Below, piece by piece: positions 45,063 to 58,300 of a stretch of DNA of 64,000 nucleotides. Within the stretch, counting starts at the first letter, position 1. Every line of letters starts with the position of its first letter. The stretch is taken from NCBI GenBank assembly GCA_950295325.1, contig OX485805.1, positions 55,578,758-55,642,757 of the forward strand, in the 5' to 3' direction. The stretch comes from Polytrichum commune (lineage: Eukaryota; Streptophyta; Polytrichopsida; Polytrichales; Polytrichaceae). The notes under the pieces are model-generated. The model was not told where the DNA came from, did no database searches, and saw nothing but the letters and a program-made list of their open reading frames with translations. The position numbers were made by a program, and so were the translations under genes.

Positions 45063-45565
45063 ACAAAAACAAGAGGAGGAAGACTAATTGACATGTATTA
45101 GTACATCTATGGGCTTCTAGATTTCTTCCGCAAAGCGGCTATTGTAATCCAAATTTTATCTTTGGCCACACCGTAAAACCCTCATTGATTAGGGGTATAC
45201 AACATTTAGACATAATTTTAGGGGCATGTATGCTTGGGTCCCAAATGATATATTGCATGAAAAATCTTTCCAAACTGGACGATGATAGGGCCACCCCATG
45301 GAATGCGCCTTATTTGACCATAGCATGTAGATGCATATATGATTATCAATTATGAATATGTGTCACAAAATATCATAGGGGTATAAAAGATCTTCTACTT
45401 CTTCGCAATGTCAATATACGATGCCCTATACGGGCCCTATAGAACATGAACCATAATTAGAATCAAAGGAAAATGACATACATAGACATAAATTATAGGA
45501 AGTGGGTAGGCCTTAGGTTAAAGTTTCATCAGGATTTAGGGATTGGTCTTGAGCATATTGTAGGG

Positions 45566-46017
45566 ACGAATCTATATTGCAAGCGTAGAGCGGTGAGCGG
45601 TAAATTCCGAGATATTTTTATTAAAATGTAACTTTAAGGAGCAAGTTTAGGGTATTTTTGGACTAAATGTATTTTTAGTTTAAAAATCTAAACATAGTAA
45701 AAATTGGAACCTATGACCGTGGACAATTAAGGGCTCTGATACAGGAAAAAATGTAGTTATATCAGTGACAAATCTGGTAAATGTGGTAAATTGAACATTT
45801 GGAACTAATATCAGTAATAAATAACTTATTGTCTCAAGTCAAAGACGTATTGTTTCAGTATAATGAGAATTAGTGGTACTCTAAAAGGGTCATGCAACTT
45901 TGGAACAAAGAAATACATGTGGTGCGTCAAATGTCTTGTAGTGGCCCTTTTAGTCTCACTACATCATGATTATAACAAATCTTGCATACATATGTTTCTT
46001 TAAAGAAACAAAAAACT
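45566..46017. other. Flank of the SWIM block, no gene seen
   Basis: The segmental duplication ends at 45565 and unrelated sequence starts. On the minus strand this is the 3' flank of the SWIM reading frame. It is AT-rich with no recognisable coding capacity, poly(A) tract or terminal repeat. The SWIM block therefore spans roughly 45566-46861, between two broken homologies. Confidence 0.5.
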
Positions 46018-46851
46018 CTAAGAGTCAAGGTACTTCAGTAAACCACCCTCCAAAACTCGCTTCACTTTGTTGAAGCTAAAACTAGCTGCATGAATGAACG
46101 TGTCTGATTCTGAGTCCAAACAACAGACTATAGTAAACAAATAGTACAAATGCTTACAGTTGGCCCATTGACCCCGTTTTCCAATTGCTTTAGTCGCCAT
46201 CTCCTTGAAGTTAGGACAAGTGCATGCTGGCAGCTGCGAAATCGTCAAGAAGTATTGCTGAACCTTTGGGGGCGTGCCGGAATCCAATGAGACGATGCAT
46301 CCTAAGGCAGGGGCTGGAAGCATGCACAATTTGTGCACTTTTGCTTTCAGTGATAGGGCTGAGGCACAATTATTGGCGTGTTTTGTTGACGGGGCCTTCT
46401 TGTTGCGCCGAATCAACTTCCCTGAACGTCGGGTGGAAAACTCATCCGGATATGTAGGAGTCGTGTAGCTTGCTAAGTCCAGAGGTAACGGGTGGTCCTG
46501 AAAAAGTTTGGAAGGTGTCATCTCTTTCCGTTGGGGCAGTCTAAATCCTGCGTATTCTAAAGAGACGATCTCTTTGCAGGTTAAGTTGGTCCCCAACTTA
46601 ACCGGCCATACCTCCGGAACGTTCGGGACTGAGACCACCCAATTCCTATTTGTGCCCTTAACGCATCTCTCAATCTCGTCACTGCAGAAAAAGAAGTCTT
46701 GAGGGTCCAATATCTTCTTCCGATAGTTCTCCATGAGGCCCGAGTAGGTAGGTGCAGCAGTGCTCTTCCCGTCTTGTACAATCCGAGCGACGCACTTCTT
46801 CTTGGTGATTGCTTGTAGAGCAAAGCAAGCCTTCGCAGATGTCTTGGACAT
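46018..46851 (-). CDS. SWIM zinc-finger domain protein, apparently partial, inserted at the RLK relic
   Basis: An uninterrupted 277-codon frame beginning MSKTSAKACFALQAITKKKC and ending GGLLKYLDS. Near residues 210-240 it has the SWIM pattern CTCPNF...NCKHLYY (CxCx(n)CxH, a Zn-binding motif of MULE transposases, FAR1-type proteins and some host proteins). No transposase catalytic core or DNA-binding domain is visible, so the frame is either a fragment or a small protein. It is visibly richer in G and C than its flanks. The Met chosen lies 10-11 bases from the junction with kinase-relic sequence; an upstream Met at 46896 would read through intron-derived bases. The block has no introns, which would suit a retrocopy or transposon cargo. 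Function not recognised. Confidence 0.5.
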   Translation of the reverse strand: MSKTSAKACFALQAITKKKCVARIVQDGKSTAAPTYSGLMENYRKKILDPQDFFFCSDEIERCVKGTNRNWVVSVPNVPEVWPVKLGTNLTCKEIVSLEYAGFRLPQRKEMTPSKLFQDHPLPLDLASYTTPTYPDEFSTRRSGKLIRRNKKAPSTKHANNCASALSLKAKVHKLCMLPAPALGCIVSLDSGTPPKVQQYFLTISQLPACTCPNFKEMATKAIGKRGQWANCKHLYYLFTIVCCLDSESDTFIHAASFSFNKVKRVLEGGLLKYLDS

Positions 46852-46861
46852 TATGTTACAA

Positions 46862-49190
46862 TGTAAGATTAATATAAAGCAAATGGTGGAGAACAATAAT
46901 AACTACTGTAAGTTGTAGTAACTTGAAAATCCCATCAAGAGAGACAAGTGATGAATTGGGGAAAATGGAACTCCCAAAGTGTCCAGATTTGTCAAATTCT
47001 TTAACGCCGCAGGTAATTCACCCCCTATTGAGAAAGGGTCATTGAGATTGCTTTCTTGGTAATTTCCTGAGTCACATGTGCCTGAGATTCCAAGTAACCT
47101 ATGTTTGTGAAGGGTGATCATCAATGCCAACACAAATGTAGGCCATAAAAAATGCATCAAAATGGACATTCTAAGGAATCTCCAATATGGTTAATTAAGG
47201 CGAGTAAATTAGACTGAGAATATTATGAGATCACAAATTGAGTTTGCATTTGAAGACAACGATGGCCACACCTACCATCATTAAGTTCTATACACAAGGA
47301 TTCTATTCTGACGATCCCCAATACTATGTGCATTAACCTCACTTTGTCCAGGTGATGAGAAATTCAGGAATTTGCACTGAAATTACGATACTGAAATTAT
47401 GCATCCTTGGTTAGTACACTGAACACCAATTCAACATCAAAAGCCGCGATTGAGCAGAAATTTTGGTTGCAAAATTTCGGTGCTCACCAAAACATCATTC
47501 TTTCATTTGGGTCAGTTCTAGTGACTATTGAGTGAAGCCATTAAGTTCTGTGGGCCCGTAAACAAGGTACACTCCAAACTCTGTGATATCACGCTTGTGG
47601 TAACCAAAGTGTACATGGTAGAAAGGAGTTCTCTAGTGTTAACATGGATGCGAGATAAAAGAGAATTAGTCTATTATGTGTAATCATGGAATAACGCAAA
47701 GCCAATATTGCAAAAATGATAATAATTGCAATGATGACAATGTGGTGCGTGCGAGGATGCAAGTTGACTAAAGTGTACACAAATGACACTTGGATTTAGT
47801 ATGTTCAAGAGTATCTTCCCCTTGGATACTAAATTGTAAGACTCTCATCTCAAGTATCCCAATGTGCTATGCTAAATGTCATAATGTACATAATGTTTCA
47901 CTTAAAAAAGTTACTCATGCTAATATATAATATCATTTTGGCAATCAGCTAACGAGACACTTTGAGACCTCTAGGCATCTAGTTTAAGCCCAAGTTGCAA
48001 ATAGTGTATGCAACACTAAAATACCATATGACACATTGAACGTACCAGATTTATTTTAAGTAATGAAATAAGAAAAGGGAACAAGATAAGTTAAATACCT
48101 CAAAGTATTCACATTGTTAGTCAGAGTATCATTGTCTAGAAAACAGTGAACACCACTCCAATTGGTACAGGGGTTAGTGTTGAGTGACCAATTTAGTGCT
48201 ACGGACATCTTGGGGTTACTTGCATTCCATGTTTCAAAGATGTCGAACATTGCTTTTTCTGCAACACAAAAAATAATAACCATTGAAAATTTGCAGACTT
48301 GAAGATTATAAGCATATGAGACTTGGACAACACGTCATGTGTTGAAGCAAATCGTGTTGTGTCATTGTAAAATTTAAAACATCTACCACTATGGTGGATT
48401 TACAAATTCGTCTACTAAAGCAATTCTCATATGTCCAAGTCTCATATGTTGGTAGTGGGAGGTGTGCACATGAAGCATATACAAAAGCCTCCAACATGAC
48501 AACCCTTTGATGTTGAATCAGTGTGGTGTGGAAAATTAATGAAGTAAATGAAGCTTGCACATTGTAATATAACAACAACACCTTCTGGCACAAGGTCAAT
48601 GGGAATACCTTCATCACCACCTCGTCTCATGATAGGTTCATGTCATGGCACATGAGATTCATTTCAAATTTCATTGTAAGTTCATCTAGAACAGGGCTCG
48701 GGGAGAACTAGCGGTTAGTTACAGATGAACCGGTTGAGTTTGAAATATAACCGGTTGAACTTCGAGACCTCAGGAGAATTACCGATCATTTTAGAGGAAT
48801 CTATAAAATATACCTCAAATGAATAAATCAAAACCAGAAGATGTCAATATGTAACATGGTCATAAACTCTTCAAGAACATAAACTCAGGCCTTCCAATTT
48901 GCACAGTTCTCGCTATTCCTTAGGATTAGAAATTTCAATTCTCTAGACTTAAACCACCGCCGTTCTACATGTCTGATTGGGACAAGATTTTGCCAAATAT
49001 TGAACAAATACCTTGCTGACTTTGCCAACTCAATTAGAATATTCCAAAGTTTGAATGAGTGAAACTTGGACCTGTTTGCATGCTTTCAAAATTTCAAACA
49101 TTATTTGATGTTAAGATCCTCAACATGATGAACATGTGCATCGATAGGTTGTGAATTTGTCAAAGGCAAGTTGTTGTTTTAAGCAAGTAC
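46862..49190 (-). pseudogene. LRR-RLK copy 3: two-exon 5' relic
   Basis: Collinear with 17.33-20.46 kb of copy 1, including introns and upstream sequence. Exon 2 equivalent 48099-48258 (160 bp) is open and encodes the N-cap with NPCTNWSGVHC. Exon 3 equivalent 46976-47098 is open and encodes LLGISGTCDSGNYQ and GELPAALKNLTNLDTL, but its donor GTGAGT has become GGGAGT. No signal-peptide exon follows: homology stops near 49190 before reaching it. No LRR or kinase exon lies on the 3' side: homology stops near 46862 at the SWIM reading frame. Copy 1 has about 800 bp (18625-19424) that this relic lacks. Confidence 0.83.
48690..48865 (+). repeat. Repeat fragment inserted in the copy 3 relic
   Basis: Absent from the matching place in copy 1 (near 20095). 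It contains gttacagatgaaccggttga, gagaattaccgatcatttta and a closing aatgaataaat, all shared with 23.40-23.50, 23.79-23.90 and 28.79-28.93 kb. No terminal repeats are obvious. Confidence 0.55.
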
Positions 49191-50648
49191 TAAAGTGAAG
49201 AGTGATCAACTATCCCTATCTCTAGGGATACTAGACTATGCCACTTTTGCTCTTACAATGTAGTTGAAAATGAGGCACACTTTTATGTTGGAAAGTCCTT
49301 TATATAACCCCATTAGAGATGACTTTCCATCAATAGTTAAGGATGTAGCTTTAGGGAGCCTCGAGTCTTTCTTTCACTCAAGTTGACATTAGTCTCTATC
49401 TCAGGGAAGCTACTACACTCCGCAACTCTAGGGAATTAGCCAGTTTGAAACCATCCTCATGTACTTTCAGTCCCTTAGCCTCAAATTGACTTCCCGGACT
49501 CTGGAATCAATTTCATTTCATTGTATGACCCCGATTTGTATGTGACACTAAATGTTATGAATAGTGTAGTCCTGCTAGGTACTCACACTAAAAGGCTAGG
49601 AACCCGCTATAAACAGTGGAATGTAAGTTTAGTCACTAGCACCGTCTGATTCTTGTGATGAGTACAATGGAGAATGCAATGTACTAAATTGAACTTAAGC
49701 TTGGAGCAACTTCAAATTTGTCATGCCTCAGTTTGCAATGCAAGGATCTCGTGATCAAGTCACTAGCAAATCGACAAGTGTGAAGGTGGAATTGGTGCAT
49801 ATAATCCATTTGTATAGTATCATGTAAGGTAGAGGGTGCTTAAACCAACACTTTGAGCTATTGTACATACAAATAGCTATGTACATATGAATGTCGAATA
49901 TGTGTATAGACTATATTCTGAGTGTCTATGGTCAACCCATCATCCCTTAAAAGAAAGAATTAGTATTTTCAAAGTTGTCCCTATATGGGTTATTAGACTT
50001 TGACACTCTTGAATTTTGTGAGATTTTCATTGATTTTATATTCTCTTGGACCACAAAATATGTGTTCGAAATTATGTAACATAAGCAAAAGCCTCATAAA
50101 AATAATATTGATTATAAGGCTTGAAATCTATGTAACAACGGAGGTTGTCTGAAATTTTAGGATCACATGTAATGGACCCCACGGCAAGAAAGGGTTAAGG
50201 AGCAAGCACAAATGAAAAACCTCTCTACTTTTGGGTTGCAACCACCTTTTAGTGATGGAACTCTGTAATCTTTCATCATACATTAAGACCAATAATTCAA
50301 GGAATTATTGTCATATCAAAGTTCTATTTTAAATTACAATAGCAAGCAACTATTCACAAGAATGTCATGTCCCAATATTACCTTGCATACGTGGCCACTT
50401 TTGGATGGTTGTCCAACCACGACCAAAGTTTGGCTCATTCTAGAGACCAATTCACATCAATAATGACATGCGTTTGGACTCCACTTGAAGAGTGAGTTAC
50501 CAACACCATATGTGTCCGATTCATGCTGGTTGCCAAACTTTGGCCCATTTCATAGACCACCTCTAGGTCTCTTCCCACATGGCATAGGTAATAAAATGAG
50601 ATCGTAAGATTTAGACATACTTGACAATGTTTCGTGATTGGATGAAAA
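49191..50648. other. Spacer between the copy 3 relic and copy 2
   Basis: No gene is seen. From about 50197 the sequence matches the 3' flank of copy 1. A short ctatccctatctctagggata motif near 49212 and C/T-rich promoter-like modules near 49300-49420 suggest LTR-type sequence. Confidence 0.4.
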
Positions 50649-52385
50649 TCAAGGCATGTTGGATAGCAAGGAACTATCTTCTTCTTCCTCCACCACTTTG
50701 ACTACATGTGAACTAAATGTTGTAGTATTTGGAGTAGAAGAGGCAAATGATGCACTTAAACTTCCTGCAACCATGCTTACACTTTCCGCTACTATACAAA
50801 CATTTTTTGCTTGTTTGCTATCCAACAACATAGCTACTACACTAGACATTTTAGGACGGTTTGCGGGCATATGTTGTACACAAATGAGTCCAATTTTTAT
50901 CACTTGTACAATCTCTTCCATCATACCCTCCGACATCATGTTTGGATCCACAAGATGCCATAGCTCGTTTGATGAGTACATCTTCCATGCCTGTACACAC
51001 CTCCCAATAATTAAAAATTCATGGTTCAAAAATCAACAAATGTTGTAACTCATAAATGCTAAACATTAAATAAATTAAATATTTGGAACCTTGGAAAAAA
51101 CCATATCTAATGTCAATTCCATCATATAGTTCTTAAATCGTCTAGTTAACGTGATTCTACAACTTGAAATCCACCAAATATTCAAAGCTAGTAAAGAGTC
51201 CCTCACATCTTTTACCAAATTCAACTTCCATGAACTCATGTCCAAGGTACAACAGTGTTAAACATGACCATTCCAATAATATATTATGTTCATTATAACT
51301 TCAAATATATTTGTGCACTCATTAGCAATGTTTTGGTAGTAAGATATCCGCACCTCACAAATTGCAACTGAAAACAAATAGACTCCATTAAGCTGAAGTT
51401 GTTTGTGGAACCGTCTTCATCATTGCATGCATACACACATACATAAGTCACATGTAAAATTTGGCAATACCCCATGTTATAAGAGACAAGGTAATTGATT
51501 CATACCCATTGTAGTAAAACTTGTTGCTCGGGAGGCTTCTCAAAATCCAGATTCGTCCTTCCGCTTATGATCTCGAGAATCATAATGCCAAAACTATAGA
51601 CATCAACTGCCGTTGAAATATGACCAAAGCTTGCATATTCCGGTGATAAATATCCTCTTTCATGACAACAAAAAGAAAAAAAAAAATCACATAACTGTCA
51701 TTTCCAGCAATTTGGAGTGTCCAATTCAAGAATCAACGTCTCTTTGTTCACCTTGCACAATAAAGTAAACATTAACATGTAGATTTTTTGATACAAGTGA
51801 ATAATACAATACATGAGCAATATATGTCTTTTCTTACGTGTCCTCGGTTCTTGAAGTGTCTTGATGTCTGAACTAAATATTGCATATTTATTATATTTTA
51901 ATACTTGCAAACAAATTTGAATGCATGAGTTGTAGATTTCAATAAAGCACAATGAAGATTGTAAGGTATGAATTTAAACTTCATATTACAATGTAAATCT
52001 TCTTGTTTTGATTTTGAGTTCCCTTATTTGTATTCAACTAGTACCTTTGATGAGATATCCAATATGTGATGCTTGATAAATCAAGATACAATAAAGTAAA
52101 TATGTCATGAAATGAAAGCACTCGATATGAAGATGTACCTTGTTCCAATAATGGCACCAGTGTAATGAGTTTGCCCTTCATCCAAATTTGGGAAAAGAAA
52201 TGCCACACCAAAATCCGCAATCTTTGGGTTCAAGTTCTTATCAAGAAGAATATTGGGTGCTTTGATATCCCGGTGAATGATTGGCGGATGAACTTCTTCA
52301 TGAAGGTAGGCAAGTCCTCGAGCAATGCCTAATACGATGTTCAAACGTGTAGTCCATTCCAATTCAAGGTTATCCTCACTAGCAT
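50649..52385 (-). CDS. LRR-RLK copy 2, exons for the kinase catalytic half and tail
   Basis: Exon 52139-52385 carries [14 protein letters not shown] and [11 protein letters not shown] (Val where copy 1 has Leu after DFG). Exon 51506-51656 carries [14 protein letters not shown] and [16 protein letters not shown]. Exon 50649-50990 carries [30 protein letters not shown] and an acidic Ser-rich tail one residue longer than in copy 1. All catalytic residues are retained. Confidence 0.87.
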
Positions 52386-55300
52386 CTGCATCACAAATAA
52401 TTTTAAGCCTTAATTTGAAACATGAAGAAAACGGTATGTTTTATATATGAATATCATAATCACTTTTCTCCTTCAAAAATAAAGAATATTGGGAAAAGTT
52501 TGGCCGGGCTACTACCAACCTTACATGGGAGGACTCTCTAAATTTGTACATATGTTTTACAAAAATATTGTATGATTTCGTAAGTAGCAAAGAAACATTC
52601 ACTCTTTTGTGCAAAACATGATTCTAAGTAGTTTTGTTATACATCCCACTACACTCCCTATATCATCACTCAATATGAATTGCAATGTCCAAGCCTATGT
52701 CATAGATTGTACAAGCCATCATTGAAATTAATGTCTAATTTTATTTTATCGATAGGATTAGAAATGTAAAGAAGAATAAAACTAGAGTCCTACATGACAA
52801 TGAGTTAAGATTTAAAAGCCATGTTATTTAATCCATGTCAAACATATATAAACTCAATGCCCCTTATTTATTTGTATATGCATGTTCCTACTTAAAGAAT
52901 CCAATTAGTCATGTTTGTATTGAATGCAATTGGGGTTGATCATGATGTTTTAAACAAAAACAAGCATCAAATGCTCAAAGACATATGTGTACAACATGTC
53001 AAGGCCCATTAGAAGACTCTTGGTCTTTCATAAGTTTAAGGTAGCAATTCAAACAAAGAGTAAAGAATACCCCATAGTGCTTGTGCAAGATTCTTGTTCT
53101 CCACATATTCGTATACCAAGATTCGTTGATCACCGCTTAAACAACAACCCTTTAGTTTGATCAAGTTGCGATGCCTCACACCCGAGATGATCACGACTTC
53201 ATTCAAAAAATCTGAGAGCACCAACTTTGACACTTTTAATTGCTTCACAGCTACATGTGTGTTGTCCACTAGTGTTCCCTGTGAAAACCATTCCAAAAGT
53301 TATGAATAGTAACCATCACAACTGTAGATATTAAAAAAACTATATTTCGTATTATCATGCCACAAGACAAAACGCACACCACAATTGGAAGACAACAAAC
53401 CATTCCTAGATCCAATAATTCCCCACACAATATCCCTCAAAAGCCCCCACTTTGTTTCATGTACCTTATACACCACACCAAATCCACCTTCTCCAAGCTT
53501 GTTGTCAGGATGAAAGTCACGAGTTGCAATTCTTAACTCATTATAAGAATATATTCTTGGCTTAACTTCTTGCTTTGCTAATTCTGTAGTCACATCATCA
53601 TTTATACATGTTGAAGATTATCTTAAATGACATACAATACATATTCATATTAAGCATATCATTTTGTTGACAAGTCCTTATATTTGTGAATATAATGCTA
53701 GAGTCTATTTTTGTCAAGTTTCATTCAAAATCAATGCAAACATTCACAACACAAATAGCAAGTAGGACCAAATTTAAACACCAACATAACGTTTTCACTG
53801 TCTGATTAATACAATCGCTATGTTCAACATATGTAATGAAGGAAATAGGATCCAATTTAGTGGAAAACTCACCTTGTTCGATTTCGCGATATGACATGTT
53901 CTTCATGTACAATCTTCTAATGATCACGGCAAAAGTAACAATAACAACAAAAGAAATGCTTGCTACCGTAGAGAGTGTAATCTCCAAAATATTTCTTTGT
54001 TTGACAACTGCAAAGAACATTTGAAGGAAGCTCTACATTATTAGGTATACATTACAAACACAATTATAGCATTTAGCATTATAACATTTCACAACAATAT
54101 AGGTGTCAAAGTTGCCTTCATTGAGTCGTATGAAACAAATCCACAATTATCTAGACTAGGTTTTCTCTATAAATTTGCATAATTCTGTGAATGGTGCCTT
54201 TCAAGAATACATCACACAACGACTTTATCTCCAAGACTGAGAGAGATGAATATATTACTTGGATTAAGGGGAAGTAGTGGAGAAGACCTATTAAAACGAC
54301 AAACACTTGATTTTATAGTTGAGTCGATTATGTTGCAATATGGATTGCCTCCTAACCTGAAAACATACCACATATTATTAACTCAAAAGCATCTCCTATA
54401 ATTTTCATATTACAACACAAAACCAATCTAAGGAATCCAATATTTTTTCTTTTGTCTTTTTTTCCAGGGTTTCACTCTCTAAACAATATGATCCTTGAAA
54501 TTCCTATAGATGGCTCTCTCCGTTCCAAAATGATTGTCCTACTTCCCGGAATTTTTGGTGCCAAATGATTGTCTGCTTATATGTCCGGCTAAACATTGAG
54601 ATTCAAAGTCAAATATTTTCACACCAAACCTTCTAGACCAAGAAGTCTTTCGACACCGCAACTCCCGGGGGCGTTTCATAGTAGTTGTTGTTTTTAATTT
54701 TAAGATTCATACTTACAACTATTCGGTCAATGTTCAGCGGGCCATAATGTCGCCCAAGTTAGAAACACGGACAATTATTTTTGAGAAGGAGGGAGTCACA
54801 CTCTAGGGGTTGTCAAATATAGCATCATTGTAGAGCCTTGGTTATTAGAGGTCTTCTAAAGCTACCATCCTATGAATGGTTGCAGATTGGCCAAATGAAT
54901 TTCAAAAACCATCGGCTCAAATTTCAGAGTTTAGATCAATCGTCAATCATTTCCAGCTATGGAATACATTTTAAACTACTAAGGAACACCTAAAAGAAAT
55001 TTAACATGTAATTGGTTGGAATTGGAAACATTAAAACCTTGACCGATTTTGTCTTAAAAGCTCTTGGTTCACTTGTTGCCACCTCAATGTAGAGGTTCAC
55101 ACTTTTTAATGAACATAATCAAGGCAAATGCATTACTTATTGATTTCCTCACTTAGGTTCATTTGGTGCCTAAGTGTCCAAATGTTTTGGATGATTGAGT
55201 GGACCAATACCTTTTGTCTTGGTAAAGAATGGACTTTCAAAGCAAAAGAGAATAGTGAATGACTCTAGTGATGCCATGATTTGAATTATGATATCACTTC

Positions 55301-58300
55301 ATCTTCACATGGGCTTAAATCCACACTGAATCTGAAAATGGGCTTTTATGAAACTCGGAGGGACTTCAAGAAATTGCGCTAAACTTCATTGGTGAACACA
55401 TTGAACAAGCACAAACAAACTAGTTGACACCCACCTCTCCCAAGGGCAAGCCTCTAGATTCCTATGTGGTTGATTGTTCATTTTCGGATGGCTTTGGTTT
55501 TGTATGTATCACCAAAACTTCTCTAGAAGAATCAGCAGGACCTCAAAATTAGTTTCCAATGTTTTTATGTGTTTACATATGTATTTCATCCCAGGGTCAA
55601 CACTGTGAATGACACAAACAAGCCAACATGCCTTGACCCTGCTATGGTTGGGAGGACCAAAGCAGTAGAGATGTGTACTATAAATTATAGGTTCAATAGT
55701 CACTCAACTTAGTAGTGCAATATATATATGATATTATGTGGCCAACAATATTCCTCATTGATCACATAAATGACCTTACAATCACTGACTGGCAACCATG
55801 GAAGGTGGGAATGGGACTCTTAATTCTACATGATAATTCATGGAAGCCACTTCAATTAACATGGCACATTAATTCTCATGTCATACTCAATCGTATAACT
55901 TTGTAATGTAAATTCCATCCTAAATAGATAACCTCAAAGTTAAATTAATCACCTAAGCAAGGTCATGAATGTTGGGATAAGCTCCAACCACTCCAACTAT
56001 TGCTCTATTGTGATACAATCTTCATGCTACAATAAGTCATAGCATTACACAACTCCTTGGTTGCATTTTGTGGGACCAAGTATAGGATGAGCACAATCCT
56101 CCTTTGGTTTTAAGATTCCCATTTATGGGGAGCACTCATGTTGCGTATTGTGATTTTTTTGACGAACGAGTATTAATTATCAAAGGCTTTTAATTGCAAC
56201 CTCTTTCTTTGGAAACGAACCATCAGCTAGTTGGCATAACATTATTAAACAATGCATATTCAATCTACTAATACAAGATACCCTCCGCATGTAACACATT
56301 TCAATTAACGAACTTGTCAATGGAATACGACCAACAAAGTGGGCGGGATCGTGTGCACTTACAACAACATTGGATTGACCCCCAGAATATCGGCCTCTGA
56401 CAATGGGCCTGCCAATGCATATTGGACTGTAGAGATATCATTTCCCACTAACGATAAAGTCGTCAAGAGAGAGTTAAAGCTGGAGATGACCGGAAGAGTC
56501 AATGAAGTGAAATGGTTGTAATCAAACCACCTGCATGAATGAAGAGGAAAAAAATTAGTTAGAACCTTGTCAAGGAAGAAATTAATTTGCGCTAATATGC
56601 ATTCGATCATTTACTGCTGAAAGAACTTTGCAAGTTGCCTTCACATAAGGGGCTTTCAAGATTACGTTTGCAACCGTAACAAAATATATGAAGTGAAATT
56701 GCTTGACAACATCAACCATGTTCTAAGGCTCAAGCATACCACACAAATATCACTTGGTTTAGGGCATGCTTCCTTACATCTCTTCCAAACTTTGGATATA
56801 CAAAAGTTGTTGTGGAAATTCTCTCAATGAATTGTTATTCATATACCTAGCCCCACATTGCAAACACAACAGTTAACGTACCCTCTACTCTGAATTTTAC
56901 TTGGAGGATGGTGTATCAAGCGTAAAAATGAGACATTAAGATGAAATGAGTTACTTTGAATGAAACTTTGAAACATAACAAATTCAAGTTGATATTTTGT
57001 TGGACTTACATTTTATATAAAATCGGGAGGCTGGAGTTAGTGGAAATGGTAAAATTGTTGAACAAATTGTTGGAAAGATCTATAGTTGTGTAGTTTATAA
57101 CGTCGGTGGACATGCTGGTCATGTGAGTGAAGCAGTTATGACTAAGATTTCTGAAACCCACAACATTTAAAACAAGAAATTGGTGAATCATGATCGTTCA
57201 CCTTGGAATAATATCGTAACTAGAAAAAAATTATTTTTGCAGCGCCAAACAAAAAAACCATATCCACATATTTTGAACTATTGTTTCACTTCCTTGTAGA
57301 CTTTCAATTTGGTCCTTCAAAGTAACCGATCCTATGTTCAATGCACAAGTTTAAATTTGGATGTTGGACAACATTATTAAGCTATAATAATGTTAAATTT
57401 TCTCTGAGGAACTTACAAATATGAATATGAGGACAAATTACTGAAGGCACTAAAATTCACTGTTCCATTTAGTTTGTTGTTGCTTAAAGATCTGCAAAAC
57501 ACAAAACAAGTGATAGAGTTAATAATTTTGAGACGTATATGAACATCAGATTGGCTATGCATACTTTTCAATCTATGTGAATCTCTTTCAAGAGTCGTAT
57601 TTTCCTCAGTCAAAGGTGGATGCTCACTTCTTCATACTATCGTTGTAGTTGGAACTTCAAAATAAGAGTAATTGTAAAATCTGAATTGGCTAGGAGCTTA
57701 CAGATCTGTGAGGCCATTCAATCCATTAAAGTCCACTGGTCCACTGAAGTCATTGTTGGATAGATATCTGCAACAACATGCATTATTAAACATTATTTGG
57801 AGTACTAGGTTTCAAGTTGAACTTCTTCTGCAAAGATGATAGCACATTTGGAGTCATGTTGCGGGATTCGGCCTTACACTAGATAAGAACATGTGGATAT
57901 TGTGATTCAATTGAAGCCTAATATATGTATTCGGCCCCATCCAATAAAGTCCTACCATTGAACAGGTGGCTTTAATCCAAGGCCTTAATTAGGATCCCAT
58001 GGAAGCTATGAGGTTAAGTTGCCTAAGGCCTTGAATAGGGTTTGGATGGATGACCTCTTGGAAATAGGGAATTATCATATATTATTTGAAAGGTGGCAAT
58101 ATTTTTCAAAGTCTTTTTAATTCTTGCGATGTTCATTTCAAAATTACTGATAAAGAAGTATGTCAACTTGAAGATGAAGTAATCTCTCTCTCTCTTGTAT
58201 CAATTTATAGGCCCATTTTCGAAAGGCAACCAATTTTTGGTGATGGTTTGCTTCCAAAATTATAGCTAATTTAACATTCGTCAATGCATGTACATGGGTT

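Larger units (their letters stand above)
42574..45565. repeat. Segmental duplication, copy B
   Basis: Counterpart of 36575-39631. It carries the hAT-like element at 44387-45062, absent from copy A, and an extra stretch near 43070-43180. Its left limit abuts sequence unrelated to copy A, and its right limit is where the SWIM block begins. Confidence 0.8.

Noticed and set aside
46224-46457. Forward frames over the SWIM gene (also 46274-46468, 46508-46702) and an alternative minus frame 46581-46823
   Set aside because: Shadows of the longer SWIM-domain frame, which has the recognisable motif.
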